A stretch of DNA of 64,000 nucleotides from Rhizobium grahamii CCGE 502 (GCF_000298315.2 NZ_AEYE02000004.1:184960-248959), one strand, 5' to 3'; shown: positions 52,093-61,743, counted from the first letter of the stretch. A program made the numbers and translations. The notes: a model not told the origin generated them from the sequence alone.

Positions 52093-52452
52093 TTACTTGC
52101 CGTGTGCCTTGAGCCAGGCCTGCATGTCGGCGATCTCGGCCTCCTGGGCCTTGATCACGGCTTCCGCCAGCTTGCGGATTTCCGGATCTTTGCCGTATTG
52201 CAATTCGATCTTCGCCATGTCGATCGCGCCCTGATGGTGCGGGATCATGCCCCGGACGAAGTCGACGTCGGTATCGCCGCTATACTTGAGCATCATGTCC
52301 TTGTGCATCTTCGCGTTCGCCTCCGCGAACGCATGGCTCGATGCGCTGTGGTCGCCCATCGGCTTGCTCATATCCATCTGCGCATCTTCCGCGAAAAGGG
52401 GTGTGGCAGAGAGGGCGAGCGTTGCAGCAAGGGCGAGAATTTTCAGAGACAT
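52093..52452 (-). CDS. DUF305 (CopM-like) exported protein
   Basis: A 119-residue protein with a signal peptide ([20 protein letters not shown]). The DUF305 core is [20 protein letters not shown] (conserved His-His and Met/Asp pattern), and the N-terminal mature region is Met/His-rich ([11 protein letters not shown]). DUF305 proteins are often copper-binding or copper-induced in bacteria; metal binding here is inferred from the His/Met content. It is adjacent to another Met/Cys-rich exported protein on the same strand. Confidence 0.88.
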   Translation of the reverse strand: MSLKILALAATLALSATPLFAEDAQMDMSKPMGDHSASSHAFAEANAKMHKDMMLKYSGDTDVDFVRGMIPHHQGAIDMAKIELQYGKDPEIRKLAEAVIKAQEAEIADMQAWLKAHGK

Positions 52453-52523
52453 GGGATTACCTTCCTCTGTCTGATGCTGGGGTTCAATGCGCGGCCGAAG
52501 CCGCAGCGTTTCATGAAAACCGG

Positions 52524-52889
52524 TCAGACAAGCCGGGGAGGCGGCGCCAGGGGCTGAGGGCGTGCATCCCGCATCGCATCGGCCGGTCCAGGGGCAGGAT
52601 AGGAAAATACGTGCTTTCCGGCTGCCGCGAACACCATCGGCGGCGGCACGACGAGACAGGCTGAGCAGAAGGGCATGTGCACCATGCCGCTAGCTGAGCA
52701 CGGATCTTGTTGCGCGGGCGCAGATTTCGCTGTCTCGCCCATGTCCATTCCGGCCACATGATGGTGTTCGACACTGGAGGTTGCTGCGACGGTCTGCATC
52801 GACAGGCATGTCGGACAGCCAGCCCAGGCGGACATGGTGCCATAGGCAAGCCAGGCCAATACCATCGCTATGATTGCAATAAAGCGCAT
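52524..52889 (-). CDS. Hypothetical exported Cys/His/Met-rich protein
   Basis: A 121-residue protein with an N-terminal hydrophobic signal ([19 protein letters not shown]). The mature part carries [36 protein letters not shown], a clustering of Cys, His and Met that suggests metal binding. It ends in a Pro-rich tail. The ATG at 52889 is chosen because the longer in-frame start adds no family-like sequence. It lies 71 bases upstream of DUF305 on the same strand, so both may belong to a metal (copper) response. No family is recognised. Confidence 0.6.
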   Translation of the reverse strand: MRFIAIIAMVLAWLAYGTMSAWAGCPTCLSMQTVAATSSVEHHHVAGMDMGETAKSAPAQQDPCSASGMVHMPFCSACLVVPPPMVFAAAGKHVFSYPAPGPADAMRDARPQPLAPPPRLV

Positions 52890-53078
52890 GCCGTCAAAAT
52901 AGGAACCCGAGGCGAATAAGCCAAGCTGCTTTTTGCGGATTTGGCGGTGATTGGTCGCGAGCGGTCGGCCCAAGATGGACATCCGATGCTGGATCCGAAC
53001 GACATCGGAACGATGTACGGCCTCAAGGATCGCCCGTTTCTGGCGAGGGAGTGACCCCAGAGCCAAGGCGAGTTGACG

Positions 53079-53816
53079 CTAGTTCCTATATTGGAAGACT
53101 CTCCCGAAGCGATTGGGCATCATAAATATCTGTTTCGCTTCGGAGAACCCGGCTTCACGGCCCATCGCCGTCCATGTGTCGGCCCTTTCCGGGAAGTCGG
53201 CGAGCCTCATATGCGCGTCCATCGCCGCAAATTCTTCGTCCGTTAATGCGGCCCACACATTACGATAAGCCGAGAACCGATCAAAATGTTCTTCCCGGTT
53301 TTCCTCGTCGAGAAGGGTGGGTTCCCAGATCAAAAACAGGCCGTCACGGCTCAATGTATCGCGCACATCTTTCATCAGTCGGATCTTTCCGTCCGGCTGG
53401 AGATGATGCAGCGACATTCCAATCCATACGCAGTCCACGGTGTCGGACCAGTCGGCCATTGCTTCGGCAAAATCGCCGCACCGCAGGTCGATAGGGCACG
53501 GCAAGTCCTTCAGCGATTCCCTCGCGAGATCCAACGACTGCGGAGAGAGGTCGATGCCGTAATAGTGGCCGATGGCGCTCCCCTTCAACGCGCCTGCCGA
53601 GGCGACTGCATCCCCGCAAGCGATATCGAGAAACTTGAACGGCTTCGGCATCACTTGCGAAAGCAGGCTGCCAAGCAAGCCATAGACCTCGCGATGAAAC
53701 ATGAGGTTTTCGCCGACGATCTTCCGGTACGTTGCCAGATGTTTGTTGAACATGGCTTGTGCGTCGTCGGTGGCCGTCGACACAGTGCCTTCAGCCTGAT
53801 TTTGCAAGGTCTCCAT
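53079..53816 (-). CDS. Class I SAM-dependent methyltransferase
   Basis: A 245-residue Rossmann methyltransferase. The SAM motif I is FKFLDIACGDAVASAGAL near residue 60, motif II is YGIDLSPQSLDLA, and motif III is CPIDLRCGDFAEAM. WIGMSLHHLQPDGKIRLMKD is the post-motif helix typical of small-molecule methyltransferases. The ATG at 53816 follows GGGAGAG and overlaps the 3' end of the ketopantoate-reductase-like gene by 26 bases, so the two are coupled. Substrate unknown. Confidence 0.86.
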   Translation of the reverse strand: METLQNQAEGTVSTATDDAQAMFNKHLATYRKIVGENLMFHREVYGLLGSLLSQVMPKPFKFLDIACGDAVASAGALKGSAIGHYYGIDLSPQSLDLARESLKDLPCPIDLRCGDFAEAMADWSDTVDCVWIGMSLHHLQPDGKIRLMKDVRDTLSRDGLFLIWEPTLLDEENREEHFDRFSAYRNVWAALTDEEFAAMDAHMRLADFPERADTWTAMGREAGFSEAKQIFMMPNRFGRVFQYRN

Positions 53817-54765
53817 TGGTTTCTCTCCCAGAAAAGCCGTCAGCCGTGGAGTTGAGTGTGCCCTTTGCGTAGAGATGGAGCGCGCGATAAACCGCCGTGT
53901 GTGATGGCGTCGGTACGCCAAGTTCATTCCCAAGCGCGTGCATTCGCCCAGAAAGCCATGCAAGTTCCAATGGCTTTCCGTTCAAAAGATCGTTTGCCAT
54001 TGATGAGCGCGTATCGGGCGGCAGGTTCTGCCACACCGATGCAGCGTATGCTTCATATCCGTCCTGCATCGGGTGGCCTGCTGCCTTCGCTACCGCCATG
54101 CCCTCATCGCGCAACTGGCCAAGGAATGTGTGAGATTCAGGATCGGTCAGGATCGATCCAATTCCGGATCGAATTAAGCTGGTCGCACCCGAGAACGCGC
54201 AGAGCGTCACGAACTTGGTCCAGAGCGCCTGATCGATATCTTCGACCCTCTGCAGTCCGATGTTTTCAGCCTGGAAGCAAGCCGCTTCCAACGCACCAAC
54301 CACCGCGTCGTTGTGCCCGCCAACATAGAAGTGAGTGGCACCACCCACATGCACGATTAAGCCGGGCTGTTTGAGGTATCCTGAAATGTAGGCAGCGCCG
54401 CCGACAACCTGTGAAGGCGGCACCAGTCGGCCAAGGGTCTCGACGCTGTCGATGCCGTTCTGCAAAGTCACGACTCTCGTCCCCGGCCCGACCATCGGCA
54501 CGATTGCCGCAGCCGCCGTGCCGCTGTCATAGAGCTTGACGGCGAAGAAAACGATGTCGACATGGCCGACCTCGCCGGGCGTCGCAGTCGCCTTCACATG
54601 TGGCAGGCTGACATTGCCGAGCGGGCTCTCAAGCTGAAGTCCGTAGGTTTGCATTGCCTCGAGGTGGCGCCCCCGGGCAACAAAGGTGACATCGTGGCCC
54701 GCGAGAGCGAGCCGTGCACCAAGATAGCCGCCGATGGCGCCCGACCCCATGATCGCGATCCGCAT
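53791..54765 (-). CDS. 2-dehydropantoate 2-reductase family protein
   Basis: A 324-residue ApbA/PanE-family dehydrogenase. The Rossmann motif is RIAIMGSGAIGGYLGARLAL; NADPH preference is suggested by VARGRHLEAM. The catalytic lysine region ALWTKFVTLCAFSGATSLI and the PHSHTA-type segment GVPTPSHTAVY are conserved. It reduces ketopantoate in pantothenate synthesis in the canonical case, but rhizobia often carry several paralogues, so the substrate is uncertain. GGAGGGGG precedes the ATG. It overlaps the methyltransferase gene downstream. Confidence 0.82.
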   Translation of the reverse strand: MRIAIMGSGAIGGYLGARLALAGHDVTFVARGRHLEAMQTYGLQLESPLGNVSLPHVKATATPGEVGHVDIVFFAVKLYDSGTAAAAIVPMVGPGTRVVTLQNGIDSVETLGRLVPPSQVVGGAAYISGYLKQPGLIVHVGGATHFYVGGHNDAVVGALEAACFQAENIGLQRVEDIDQALWTKFVTLCAFSGATSLIRSGIGSILTDPESHTFLGQLRDEGMAVAKAAGHPMQDGYEAYAASVWQNLPPDTRSSMANDLLNGKPLELAWLSGRMHALGNELGVPTPSHTAVYRALHLYAKGTLNSTADGFSGRETNGDLAKSG

Positions 54766-54808
54766 GGCCGCCCCCTCCGACGACAAACCTGTGGCTGCAA
54801 AATCAATA

Positions 54809-54842
54809 TAGCAATTGCTACCTTAGACCACAATCAAGTGGT
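54809..54842. promoter_or_regulatory. Paired palindromes upstream of the ketopantoate-reductase-like gene
   Basis: TAGCAATTGCTA (54809-54820) is a perfect 12-base palindrome. ACCAC (54827-54831) and GTGGT (54838-54842) form a second inverted repeat. Both lie in the 188-base gap upstream of the minus-strand panE-like/methyltransferase pair. They are candidate operators with no known match. Confidence 0.35.
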
Positions 54843-54953
54843 TCGCATGACAGCGTCGCAAGGACGCTGGCTCCGAGGTCGCTCTCCGCACCGTCCGCCG
54901 AAGCGTCCATCGGCCCAGGTAGATGAGCCGTACGCTTCGGTCCGCATTTGATA

Positions 54954-55841
54954 TCAATCGGGCACATGCTCCATGATGATTTGCGTGTGCAGCATCGGAG
55001 CCGCCTCCGCTCCGAAATAGCCTTCCAGCAACGGCAGAAAATCGTCCGACAGATAGAAAGCCGTCAAGGCACGATCAGCTAGCAGGCGGAAGTCGGCGTC
55101 GTCGCGACGCAGCCCTATCGCATAGGGTTCGTGCGTAAACAGGCGATCGCCGATCTCGAGAGAGGACGGATCGCGCGCCCGCGAAGCCAGGCTGGCGAGC
55201 AGCGCCTGATCCGCGATATACGCATCGATCTTGCGATCCTCGAGTGCGGCGAGCCCCTCCTCATGCGTCTGGAAATCGGCAAGCTTGGTCTTCGAGACCT
55301 GGGTTGCCAGCGCCTCGCGCAGTGTCACTCCCGTCGTAGTGTTGGCACGCACGCCGATGATGCGGGTCGATGCGACATGCTCGCTAACGGCGCGAACAGC
55401 AGGCTTCTCGAGGAAAAGCGTTTGCAGATAGTTGGGCGAATCCTTGCGGAGCAGTGCAGTTGCCCCGGTCAGGAAGATAGGCTGCGAGAAGTCGACTATT
55501 TCGCGCCGCTTCAAATTGACGGTGATCGCGCCGCAAAGCAGATCGACCTCTCCATTTTTCACCGCGTCGAAGCCGCTGGCGAGAGTTGTCTCGATGTATT
55601 CGCGCTTCAGCTGCGGAACCTGGTGTTCTATTTCATCGGCGATCTTGCCACAGAGGTCGATGGCATATCCCGTCGGGTTGGCGCCCGCCTTGCTGGACGA
55701 GAAGGGCGCTTCGTCGGCGATGTAGCCGATGCGCACGCTGCTGCGCTCAGTGATCGTATCGAGCGTCGCAGCGGCTGCCGCGAAAGCTGTCAGGCAAAGA
55801 GCAAGATGCGCTACTAGAAACCGTCTCATGCACTTCGTCAT
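54954..55841 (-). CDS. Amino-acid ABC transporter periplasmic binding protein, orphan
   Basis: A 295-residue PBPb/SBP_bac_3 protein. It has a signal peptide (CMRRFLVAHLALCLTAFAAA), then SSVRIGYIADEAPFSS, NPTGYAIDLCGKIADEIE and DAVKNGEVDLLCGAITVNLK, the two lobes of the fold. Several ATGs are close together; the one at 55841 has GAGG at a good distance. No permease or ATPase gene is adjacent, so it may serve a distant transporter or act as a sensor input. Ligand unknown. Confidence 0.84.
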   Translation of the reverse strand: MTKCMRRFLVAHLALCLTAFAAAAATLDTITERSSVRIGYIADEAPFSSSKAGANPTGYAIDLCGKIADEIEHQVPQLKREYIETTLASGFDAVKNGEVDLLCGAITVNLKRREIVDFSQPIFLTGATALLRKDSPNYLQTLFLEKPAVRAVSEHVASTRIIGVRANTTTGVTLREALATQVSKTKLADFQTHEEGLAALEDRKIDAYIADQALLASLASRARDPSSLEIGDRLFTHEPYAIGLRRDDADFRLLADRALTAFYLSDDFLPLLEGYFGAEAAPMLHTQIIMEHVPD

Positions 55842-55991
55842 CGGCATGATCCTCATCTTCGAGCGGTTGCGATTTCAAAGGCGTACACGCAGACTATGGG
55901 CTGCCTGCCATTTGTCAACCGAGGGGCGCGGCGGCGGTGCTCGAATTGGCACATCGCCCCGAGCGAAACTCGGGCTCGGACGAGCCAACAC

Positions 55992-56750
55992 TCAATATGC
56001 CGCAACGACCTTGTGCACGATCTGATAGTCGGCGCTTTCCTCGCCGATCGGCGCCACGGGCCATGTCCAGTCGGCTTGAACCGAGGATAGCGACACGCCG
56101 TGCAGCAGGTCAGCCTCTTCAAGAACCTTCCCGGTGCGGTCGATGACGGCATAGGAGACATCCGTGATTAGGCAAGTCTTGCAGGGCGCCGCTTCCAGCG
56201 CCGACCGGTGCGCCCCGATCAGCTGTGCGACGGTATCGGCGGGCATCGTGCCGTTTTGTTCCGCATCGAAGCGCCGCTTTACACCTCGGCCGATCTGCGA
56301 GAGGAGATTGGCCGAGACGACGAAGTCGAGATACGGAACGTTTCTCAAGAAGGCGAGGGGTTCCGGCTGCCCGCTGGCCGCAAGGTCGTCATAGCCCGAA
56401 AGGTCGCGCTCAATCAGCCGAACGTTCTTGTAGCCTTTCAGCGGCAGCCACAGGCGCGTCGAGGCGAGATGCACGAGATCGACGAGCACGACGGTATCAA
56501 ACGTCCGGGCTAGCTCCTCGATCGGTACGTCGCGAAGCAGGCCGGATCCCAGGATGACCGCCGTTCTCCTCTGCCGCAGGCCGGCCATGGCGCTCCTTAC
56601 GGCGTCCTTGCTCCTCTCTTCGTGCTCTGCCCATTGCCGGCTGCAGCGGCCGGCGCGGGACCAGAGATTGACGGAGTATCGGATGAACCGGCGATGCGCC
56701 TTCAGCGTCACCGGAACGGTCGCGGCGTAGAGAAGCGCCTCCGCGATCAT
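55992..56750 (-). CDS. Conserved hypothetical protein with a methyltransferase-like Rossmann core
   Basis: A 252-residue protein. A nucleotide-type segment [18 protein letters not shown] near residue 63, then VVLVDLVH and LIERDLSGY, follow the order of SAM-methyltransferase motifs I to III. The glycine loop is short (GSGLL) and no full motif is present. It has six cysteines, mostly towards the C-terminal half ([11 protein letters not shown]). I do not recognise the family. It is divergent from hisS, with 138 bases between. It has no signal peptide, but the first 15 residues are hydrophobic. Confidence 0.65.
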   Translation of the reverse strand: MIAEALLYAATVPVTLKAHRRFIRYSVNLWSRAGRCSRQWAEHEERSKDAVRSAMAGLRQRRTAVILGSGLLRDVPIEELARTFDTVVLVDLVHLASTRLWLPLKGYKNVRLIERDLSGYDDLAASGQPEPLAFLRNVPYLDFVVSANLLSQIGRGVKRRFDAEQNGTMPADTVAQLIGAHRSALEAAPCKTCLITDVSYAVIDRTGKVLEEADLLHGVSLSSVQADWTWPVAPIGEESADYQIVHKVVAAY

Positions 56751-56809
56751 GATAGAGCTCCTGGCATTCGATCCATTCCTACTCGTTCAATCGATTCTGT
56801 GTTCCGGAT

Positions 56810-56827
56810 CAAGGGCCTTCGCCCTTG
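56810..56827 (+). promoter_or_regulatory. Hairpin in the hisS upstream region
   Basis: CAAGGGC (56810-56816) and GCCCTTG (56821-56827) form a perfect 7-bp stem with a CTTC loop, 61 bases before the hisS ATG. No T-run follows; a leader role for hisS is possible. Confidence 0.35.
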
Positions 56828-56888
56828 CCGCACCCGGCCCTTTCCGCTAGGAAACCGCCACTGTCACAGCGAGCGGAATACCTTGGAA

Positions 56889-58403
56889 ATGAACGACAAG
56901 CAGAAGAAACCACAAAAGCTCAAGGCCAGGCTCCCACGCGGCTTCGTCGATCGTTCGGCAGCCGATATTCGCGCCGTCAATGAAATGACCGCGAAGATCA
57001 GGGAAGTCTATGAGCATTATGGTTTCGATCCTGTCGAAACGCCGCTCTTCGAATACACCGATGCGCTCGGCAAGTTCCTGCCTGATGCCGACCGGCCGAA
57101 CGAAGGCGTCTTCTCGCTGCAGGACGATGACGAGCAGTGGATGTCGCTCCGATACGACCTGACGGCGCCGCTCGCCCGTCATGTCGCCGAGAATTTCAAC
57201 GAGATCCAGCTGCCGTACCGCACCTATCGCGCCGGCTACGTTTTCCGCAACGAGAAGCCAGGCCCGGGTCGCTTCCGCCAGTTCATGCAGTTCGACGCCG
57301 ATACTGTTGGCGCGCCCGGCGTCCAGGCCGATGCGGAAATGTGCATGATGATGGCCGATACGCTGGAAGCCCTCGGCATCAAGCGCGGCGACTACGTGAT
57401 CCGTGTCAACAACCGCAAGGTTCTCGACGGCGTGCTGGAGGCGATCGGTCTCGGAGGCGATGACAAGGTCGGCCAGCGTCTCAACGTGCTGCGCGCCATC
57501 GACAAGCTCGACAAGTTCGGCCCCGAGGGCGTTGCACTCCTTCTCGGCCCCGGCCGTAAGGATGAGTCCGGCGATTTCACCAAGGGCGCAGGCCTCGACC
57601 AGAGCCAGATCGACAAGGTCCTCTTCTTCGTCGGCATCAAGGACTATGCCGAAAGCGCTTCCAAGCTTGCCGAACTGGTCGCTGGAACGTCCAAGGGTGC
57701 GGAAGGCGTCGACGAGCTGAACTTCATCGGCGCTTTGGTGCGAAGCGCCGGCTACCAGTCCGACCGCGTCAAGATCGATCCGTCGGTCGTGCGCGGCCTC
57801 GAATACTACACCGGACCGGTTTACGAAGCCGAGCTCCTCTTTGACGTCACCAACGAGAAGGGCGAGAAGGTCGTCTTCGGCTCGGTCGGCGGCGGCGGTC
57901 GCTACGACGGCCTCGTGTCCCGCTTCATGGGCCAGCCGGTCCCGGCTACCGGCTTCTCGATTGGCGTCTCGCGTCTGATGACGGCGCTGAAAAACCTCGG
58001 CAAGCTCGGCCAGGCCGAAGTCATAGAGCCGGTTCTGGTCACCGTCATGGACGGCGATGTCGACGCCATGGGCCGCTACCAGCGTATGACACAGGAGCTG
58101 CGCGCCGCCGGCATCCGTGCCGAGATGTTCCAGGGCAACTGGAAGAAGTTCGGCAACCAGCTGAAATATGCCGACCGCCGCGGCTGCCCTGTCGCCATCA
58201 TCCAGGGCGGTGACGAGCGGGCGCAGGGCGTCGTGCAGATCAAGGACCTGATCGAGGGCAAGCGCCTGTCGGGCGAGATCGAGGACAACGCCAGCTGGCG
58301 TGAGGCCCGTGTTGCCCAGGAAACGGTTGCCGAAGGCGACCTCGTCGCCAAGGTGAAGGAAATTCTCGCGGCGCAGGCCGAAGACCGGAATAGGGCGGGC
58401 TGA
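56889..58403 (+). CDS. hisS: Histidyl-tRNA synthetase, alphaproteobacterial (eukaryote-like) type
   Basis: A 504-residue class II aminoacyl-tRNA synthetase. Motif 2 reads [20 protein letters not shown], closer to the eukaryotic pattern (GRYREFYQCDFD) than to E. coli GRYRQFHQLGCE; this agrees with the known HisRS change in alphaproteobacteria whose tRNA-His lacks G-1. The histidine-binding segments [12 protein letters not shown] and [13 protein letters not shown] follow, then motif 3 near [12 protein letters not shown] and the anticodon-binding domain ([16 protein letters not shown]). The N-terminal [18 protein letters not shown] is basic. The ATG at 56889 gives this standard start. Next gene is hisZ after one base. 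Confidence 0.93.
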   Translation: MNDKQKKPQKLKARLPRGFVDRSAADIRAVNEMTAKIREVYEHYGFDPVETPLFEYTDALGKFLPDADRPNEGVFSLQDDDEQWMSLRYDLTAPLARHVAENFNEIQLPYRTYRAGYVFRNEKPGPGRFRQFMQFDADTVGAPGVQADAEMCMMMADTLEALGIKRGDYVIRVNNRKVLDGVLEAIGLGGDDKVGQRLNVLRAIDKLDKFGPEGVALLLGPGRKDESGDFTKGAGLDQSQIDKVLFFVGIKDYAESASKLAELVAGTSKGAEGVDELNFIGALVRSAGYQSDRVKIDPSVVRGLEYYTGPVYEAELLFDVTNEKGEKVVFGSVGGGGRYDGLVSRFMGQPVPATGFSIGVSRLMTALKNLGKLGQAEVIEPVLVTVMDGDVDAMGRYQRMTQELRAAGIRAEMFQGNWKKFGNQLKYADRRGCPVAIIQGGDERAQGVVQIKDLIEGKRLSGEIEDNASWREARVAQETVAEGDLVAKVKEILAAQAEDRNRAG

Positions 58404-58404
58404 G

Positions 58405-59523
58405 ATGGCCCTGATCAATCTGCCGGACTTTTCCGGCGAACTCCTCTCTGAGTTTGCGGCGCGAAAGACGGAACGGGTGGATACGCCCGTCATCCAGCCG
58501 GCCGAACCGTTTCTTGATATCGCCGGTGAGGATCTTCGCCGGCGTATCTTCATGACCGAAAACGAGACGGGCGCCAGCCTCTGCCTGCGGCCGGAGTTCA
58601 CGATCCCCGTCTGTCTGCGCCACATCGAGAGCGCGACCGGCACGCCGAAGCGCTACTCCTATCTCGGCGAGGTTTTCCGCCAGCGGCGCGAAGGCGGCAA
58701 CGAGTTCTATCAGGCCGGGATCGAGGATCTCGGCGACATCAACATAGCCGCTGCCGATGCGCGGGCAATCGGTGACGCGATTGGCGTCTTGGAGCGAGTC
58801 GTTCCCGGCAAGTATCTTTCGGTTACGCTGGGCGACCAGGCGGTCTTTGAGGCGGTCGTACAGGCGCTCGGTCTGCCGCTCGGGTGGCAGAAACGGCTGG
58901 TCCATGCCTTCGGCAACATGAGTCAGCTCGAAGCTCTGCTGGCGAGCCTCGTCAGCCCCCAGTTTGTCACAGGGCTCAGCGACGAGATCGCGCATCTCAT
59001 CGCCGCCGACGATGAAGCAGCACTTGTTGCACACATTGATGCGACGATGCAGGCGACAGGCTACTCGACGAATGCGAGCCGCTCGCCGCTGGAGATCGCG
59101 CGCCGCTTGAAGGAGAAGCTGATCCTCTCCGAAACGCGCCTCGATGATGCCGCCTTCCGCGTGCTCGAGGAATTCCTGTCGCTGAACGTGCCGCTGATCA
59201 ATGCCTCGGCCGCGCTGGCCGGCTTTGCCGATGCCGCGGGCCTCAAGCTTGGCAACGCCCTTGCGCGTTTCGACGGCCGTGTGGCCGCACTCGCCAATGC
59301 CGGCGTCGACCTGGCGCTGATCGACTACCGCGCAGCCTTCGGCCGTCCGCTGGACTACTACACCGGCCTGGTTTTCGAGATCGGCGTTCAGGGCACGTCT
59401 GCGGTTCTCGCCGGTGGCGGTCGTTTTGATCGCCTGATGACCTTCCTGGGCGCCAGGGAACGCATTCCCGCCGTCGGCTTCTCGCTCTGGCTGGATCGCA
59501 TCGAAGCGGAGAGGGCTGCCTGA
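58405..59523 (+). CDS. hisZ: ATP phosphoribosyltransferase regulatory subunit HisZ
   Basis: A 372-residue HisS paralogue without aminoacylation function. It combines with the short HisG to form the active first enzyme of histidine synthesis. Motif-1 and -2 like regions ([40 protein letters not shown]) and the histidine-binding-like [17 protein letters not shown] are present, but the C-terminal anticodon-binding domain is absent, as expected for HisZ. It starts one base after the hisS stop and its TGA overlaps the hisG ATG (TGATG), so all three are coupled. Confidence 0.94.
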   Translation: MALINLPDFSGELLSEFAARKTERVDTPVIQPAEPFLDIAGEDLRRRIFMTENETGASLCLRPEFTIPVCLRHIESATGTPKRYSYLGEVFRQRREGGNEFYQAGIEDLGDINIAAADARAIGDAIGVLERVVPGKYLSVTLGDQAVFEAVVQALGLPLGWQKRLVHAFGNMSQLEALLASLVSPQFVTGLSDEIAHLIAADDEAALVAHIDATMQATGYSTNASRSPLEIARRLKEKLILSETRLDDAAFRVLEEFLSLNVPLINASAALAGFADAAGLKLGNALARFDGRVAALANAGVDLALIDYRAAFGRPLDYYTGLVFEIGVQGTSAVLAGGGRFDRLMTFLGARERIPAVGFSLWLDRIEAERAA

Positions 59524-60218
59524 TGACGATTACCATCGCATTGCCTTCCAAGGGCCGTATGAAGGACGATGCCTCGGCGATCTTCGATCGCGCCGGCATC
59601 AGGATCACCGCTGTCGGCAACGATCGCTCCTATCGCGGACGCGTCGAAGGCTGGGACGACGTCGAAGTCGCCTTTCTCTCGGCCTCGGAGATTTCTCGCG
59701 AGCTCGGCAACGGCACCGTCGATTTCGGCGTGACCGGCGAAGACCTCGTTCGCGAGGGGTTGGCGGAGGCCGACAAGCGCGTCGAAGTCTGCGCGCGGCT
59801 CGGCTTCGGTCATGCCGATGTCGTGGTTGCCGTTCCCGAAATCTGGCTCGATGTCGACACCATGGCCGATCTCGGCGACGTTGCATCCGATTTTCGCGCC
59901 CGTCACGGCCGCCGACTGGCGATCGCCACGAAATATTGGCGGCTGACGCAGCAATTCTTCTCCAGCCAGCACGGCATCCAGCTCTACCGGATTGTCGAGA
60001 GCCTGGGAGCAACCGAAGGGGCGCCTGCCTCGGGATCGGCCGATATCATCGTCGACATCACCTCGACCGGCTCGACCCTTCGCGCGAATAATCTGAAGGT
60101 CCTGTCCGACGGCGTCATACTTCGATCGGAGGCCTGCTTCGTCCGGGCGCGCAAGGAAAGCCATGCTGGCGATGCGACTGTTCAGCGGCTGATCGACGCC
60201 GTTCGTTCGGCGGTCTGA
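59523..60218 (+). CDS. hisG: ATP phosphoribosyltransferase, short form HisG
   Basis: A 231-residue short-form HisG that needs HisZ. It couples ATP and PRPP, the first step of histidine synthesis. Landmarks are [20 protein letters not shown] at the N-terminus, [31 protein letters not shown], and the PRPP-binding loop [20 protein letters not shown] near the C-terminus. The long-form regulatory domain is missing, consistent with HisZ dependence. Last gene of hisS-hisZ-hisG, followed by a strong bidirectional terminator. Confidence 0.95.
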   Translation: MTITIALPSKGRMKDDASAIFDRAGIRITAVGNDRSYRGRVEGWDDVEVAFLSASEISRELGNGTVDFGVTGEDLVREGLAEADKRVEVCARLGFGHADVVVAVPEIWLDVDTMADLGDVASDFRARHGRRLAIATKYWRLTQQFFSSQHGIQLYRIVESLGATEGAPASGSADIIVDITSTGSTLRANNLKVLSDGVILRSEACFVRARKESHAGDATVQRLIDAVRSAV

Positions 60219-60240
60219 GCGATCCTCAGACCGAAACGTA

Positions 60241-60274
60241 AAAAACCCGCCGTCAGCTGACGGCGGGTTTTTTT
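60241..60274. terminator. Strong bidirectional terminator between hisG and the DoxX gene
   Basis: CCCGCCGTCAG (60246-60256) is followed at once by CTGACGGCGGG (60257-60267), an 11-bp perfect palindrome flanked by an A-run before and seven T after. It works as a terminator on both strands and serves the two convergent genes. Confidence 0.85.
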
Positions 60275-60297
60275 ATGCTTGGGAGGAGCCTGATCGC

Positions 60298-60741
60298 TTA
60301 GGCGACTGCGTAGACGCCGCGGCGTGCGTCGAGCGAATAGAGGCCGGGGCCGACGATCGCGAGGAAGATGTAAGCGCCGGCCAGCGTGAAGTTCTTCATG
60401 ACCATGATCTGGTTCAGGGCATTGATCCAGCCGAGGGCAGCAGCCGGGAAGTCCGGAACGTTGACCGTAGGCAGGTGGAAGACGATGGCGGTGAATGCAC
60501 AGAACGCGGCGAGCAGCCAGCCGACGATCTTGGTCTGGTAGCCGACGAGGACGGCAAGACCGGTCACGAATTCAAAGGTACCTGCGAGATAGGCAAGCGC
60601 GCTGGAGGCCGGAAGACCAGCACCGGCGATCATTCCGGCAGTGCCAGCCGGATCGGTCAGCTTGCCGAAGCCGGCATAGATGAACATGAACGAGAGGAGG
60701 ATACGAGCAACAAGAATGATGGCGTTATTGGTATTCGACAT
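60298..60741 (-). CDS. DoxX-family membrane protein
   Basis: A 147-residue four-helix membrane protein. The DoxX hallmark is VARILLSFMFIYAGFGKLTD near residue 10, followed by GAGLPASSALAYLAGTFEFV and GYQTKIVGWLLAAFCAFTA. DoxX proteins form a loosely defined family with links to quinol oxidases and thiol homeostasis; function is unclear here. It stands alone, convergent with hisG and divergent from the GST gene. Confidence 0.89.
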   Translation of the reverse strand: MSNTNNAIILVARILLSFMFIYAGFGKLTDPAGTAGMIAGAGLPASSALAYLAGTFEFVTGLAVLVGYQTKIVGWLLAAFCAFTAIVFHLPTVNVPDFPAAALGWINALNQIMVMKNFTLAGAYIFLAIVGPGLYSLDARRGVYAVA

Positions 60742-60960
60742 GGGACAAAGTCTCCGTTTGTGAATGACGTTTGAGGTCTCTGTGCCCCCGGCACGGTTTC
60801 AACCTCGGATGCCGTTTTGTCGCCTTTTTTTGCCGTCGTGAAAAGATAGACGAAAGCGGACGCTTTGTTCTCTATTGTTGAACGACGGATCGATGGCGAT
60901 GGCGGCTTGCCATTGGCAATAACCCTCTTCTATGGTCGGCCGCCCAAGATGGAGACCCCA

Positions 60961-61671
60961 ATGGCAGATCTTTCCGCTTTTCCGATCACGACGCGCTGGC
61001 CGGCAGCGAACCCCGACGTTATCCAACTCTATTCCTTGCCGACGCCGAACGGCGTGAAGATATCGATCGTGCTTGAAGAACTCGGCTTGTCCTACGAGCC
61101 GCACCTGATCTCGTTCAACACCAATGACCAGAAATCGCCTGAGTTCGTGTCGCTCAATCCGAACGGCCGCATTCCGGCAATTATCGATCCCAATGGTCCG
61201 GACGGAAAGCCGATCGGCATTTTCGAGTCAGGCGCGATCCTGCTCTACCTCGCCGAGAAGACCGGCAAGCTCATTCCATCAGACGCAGCAGGGCGCTACG
61301 AGACGATCCAGTGGGTCTTCTTCCAGATGGCCGGTATCGGGCCGATGTTCGGGCAGTTCGGGCACTTCTACAAGTTTGCGGCCGATAAGGTTGCCAACAA
61401 CTCCTACCCAATGGAGCGTTACCGCGACGAATCCAAGCGCCTGCTGAGCGTGCTGGAAGGACGGCTGCAAGGCCGCCAGTGGATCATGGGCGATCTCTAC
61501 ACCATCGCCGATATCGCTACCTTCCCGTGGCTCCGCGGCGCCGATATCTTCTACGGCGGTCGGGAGGTGCTGGACTACAAGAGCTTCCCGGCCGTGATGG
61601 ACTGGCTTGAACGCTGCATAGCCCGGCCGGCATCGGAAAAGGGGTTGAATATACCTGCGCGCCCGGCATAA
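60961..61671 (+). CDS. Glutathione S-transferase family protein (YghU/YfcG-like)
   Basis: A 236-residue GST of the nu class. The thioredoxin-like domain has PTPNGVKISIVLEELGLSYE and LNPNGRIPAIIDPNG; FESGAILLYLAEKTGKLIPS leads into the all-helical domain (MAGIGPMFGQFGHFYKFA, YTIADIATFPWLRG). Such proteins bind two glutathiones and act as disulphide-bond reductases rather than classical transferases. The ATG at 60961 follows GGAGA; the longer in-frame start lacks a ribosome site. A terminator follows. Confidence 0.9.
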   Translation: MADLSAFPITTRWPAANPDVIQLYSLPTPNGVKISIVLEELGLSYEPHLISFNTNDQKSPEFVSLNPNGRIPAIIDPNGPDGKPIGIFESGAILLYLAEKTGKLIPSDAAGRYETIQWVFFQMAGIGPMFGQFGHFYKFAADKVANNSYPMERYRDESKRLLSVLEGRLQGRQWIMGDLYTIADIATFPWLRGADIFYGGREVLDYKSFPAVMDWLERCIARPASEKGLNIPARPA

Positions 61672-61697
61672 GCCTTGGGTAGCAAGTAGGCAACGAC

Positions 61698-61727
61698 AAA
61701 AGCCGGTCCACAAGGGGCCGGCTTTTT
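61698..61727 (+). terminator. Rho-independent terminator after the GST gene
   Basis: AAAAGCCGG (61698-61706) pairs with CCGGCTTTT (61718-61726) over an 11-base loop, continuing into five T. It lies 27 bases after the GST stop and 17 bases before the convergent PAS gene stop. Confidence 0.8.
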
Positions 61728-61743
61728 GCCTGGCGAGCAGCGT

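Noticed and set aside
56847-58643. Long minus-strand open frame opposite hisS/hisZ
   Set aside because: It covers two well-supported genes on the other strand and matches no family.
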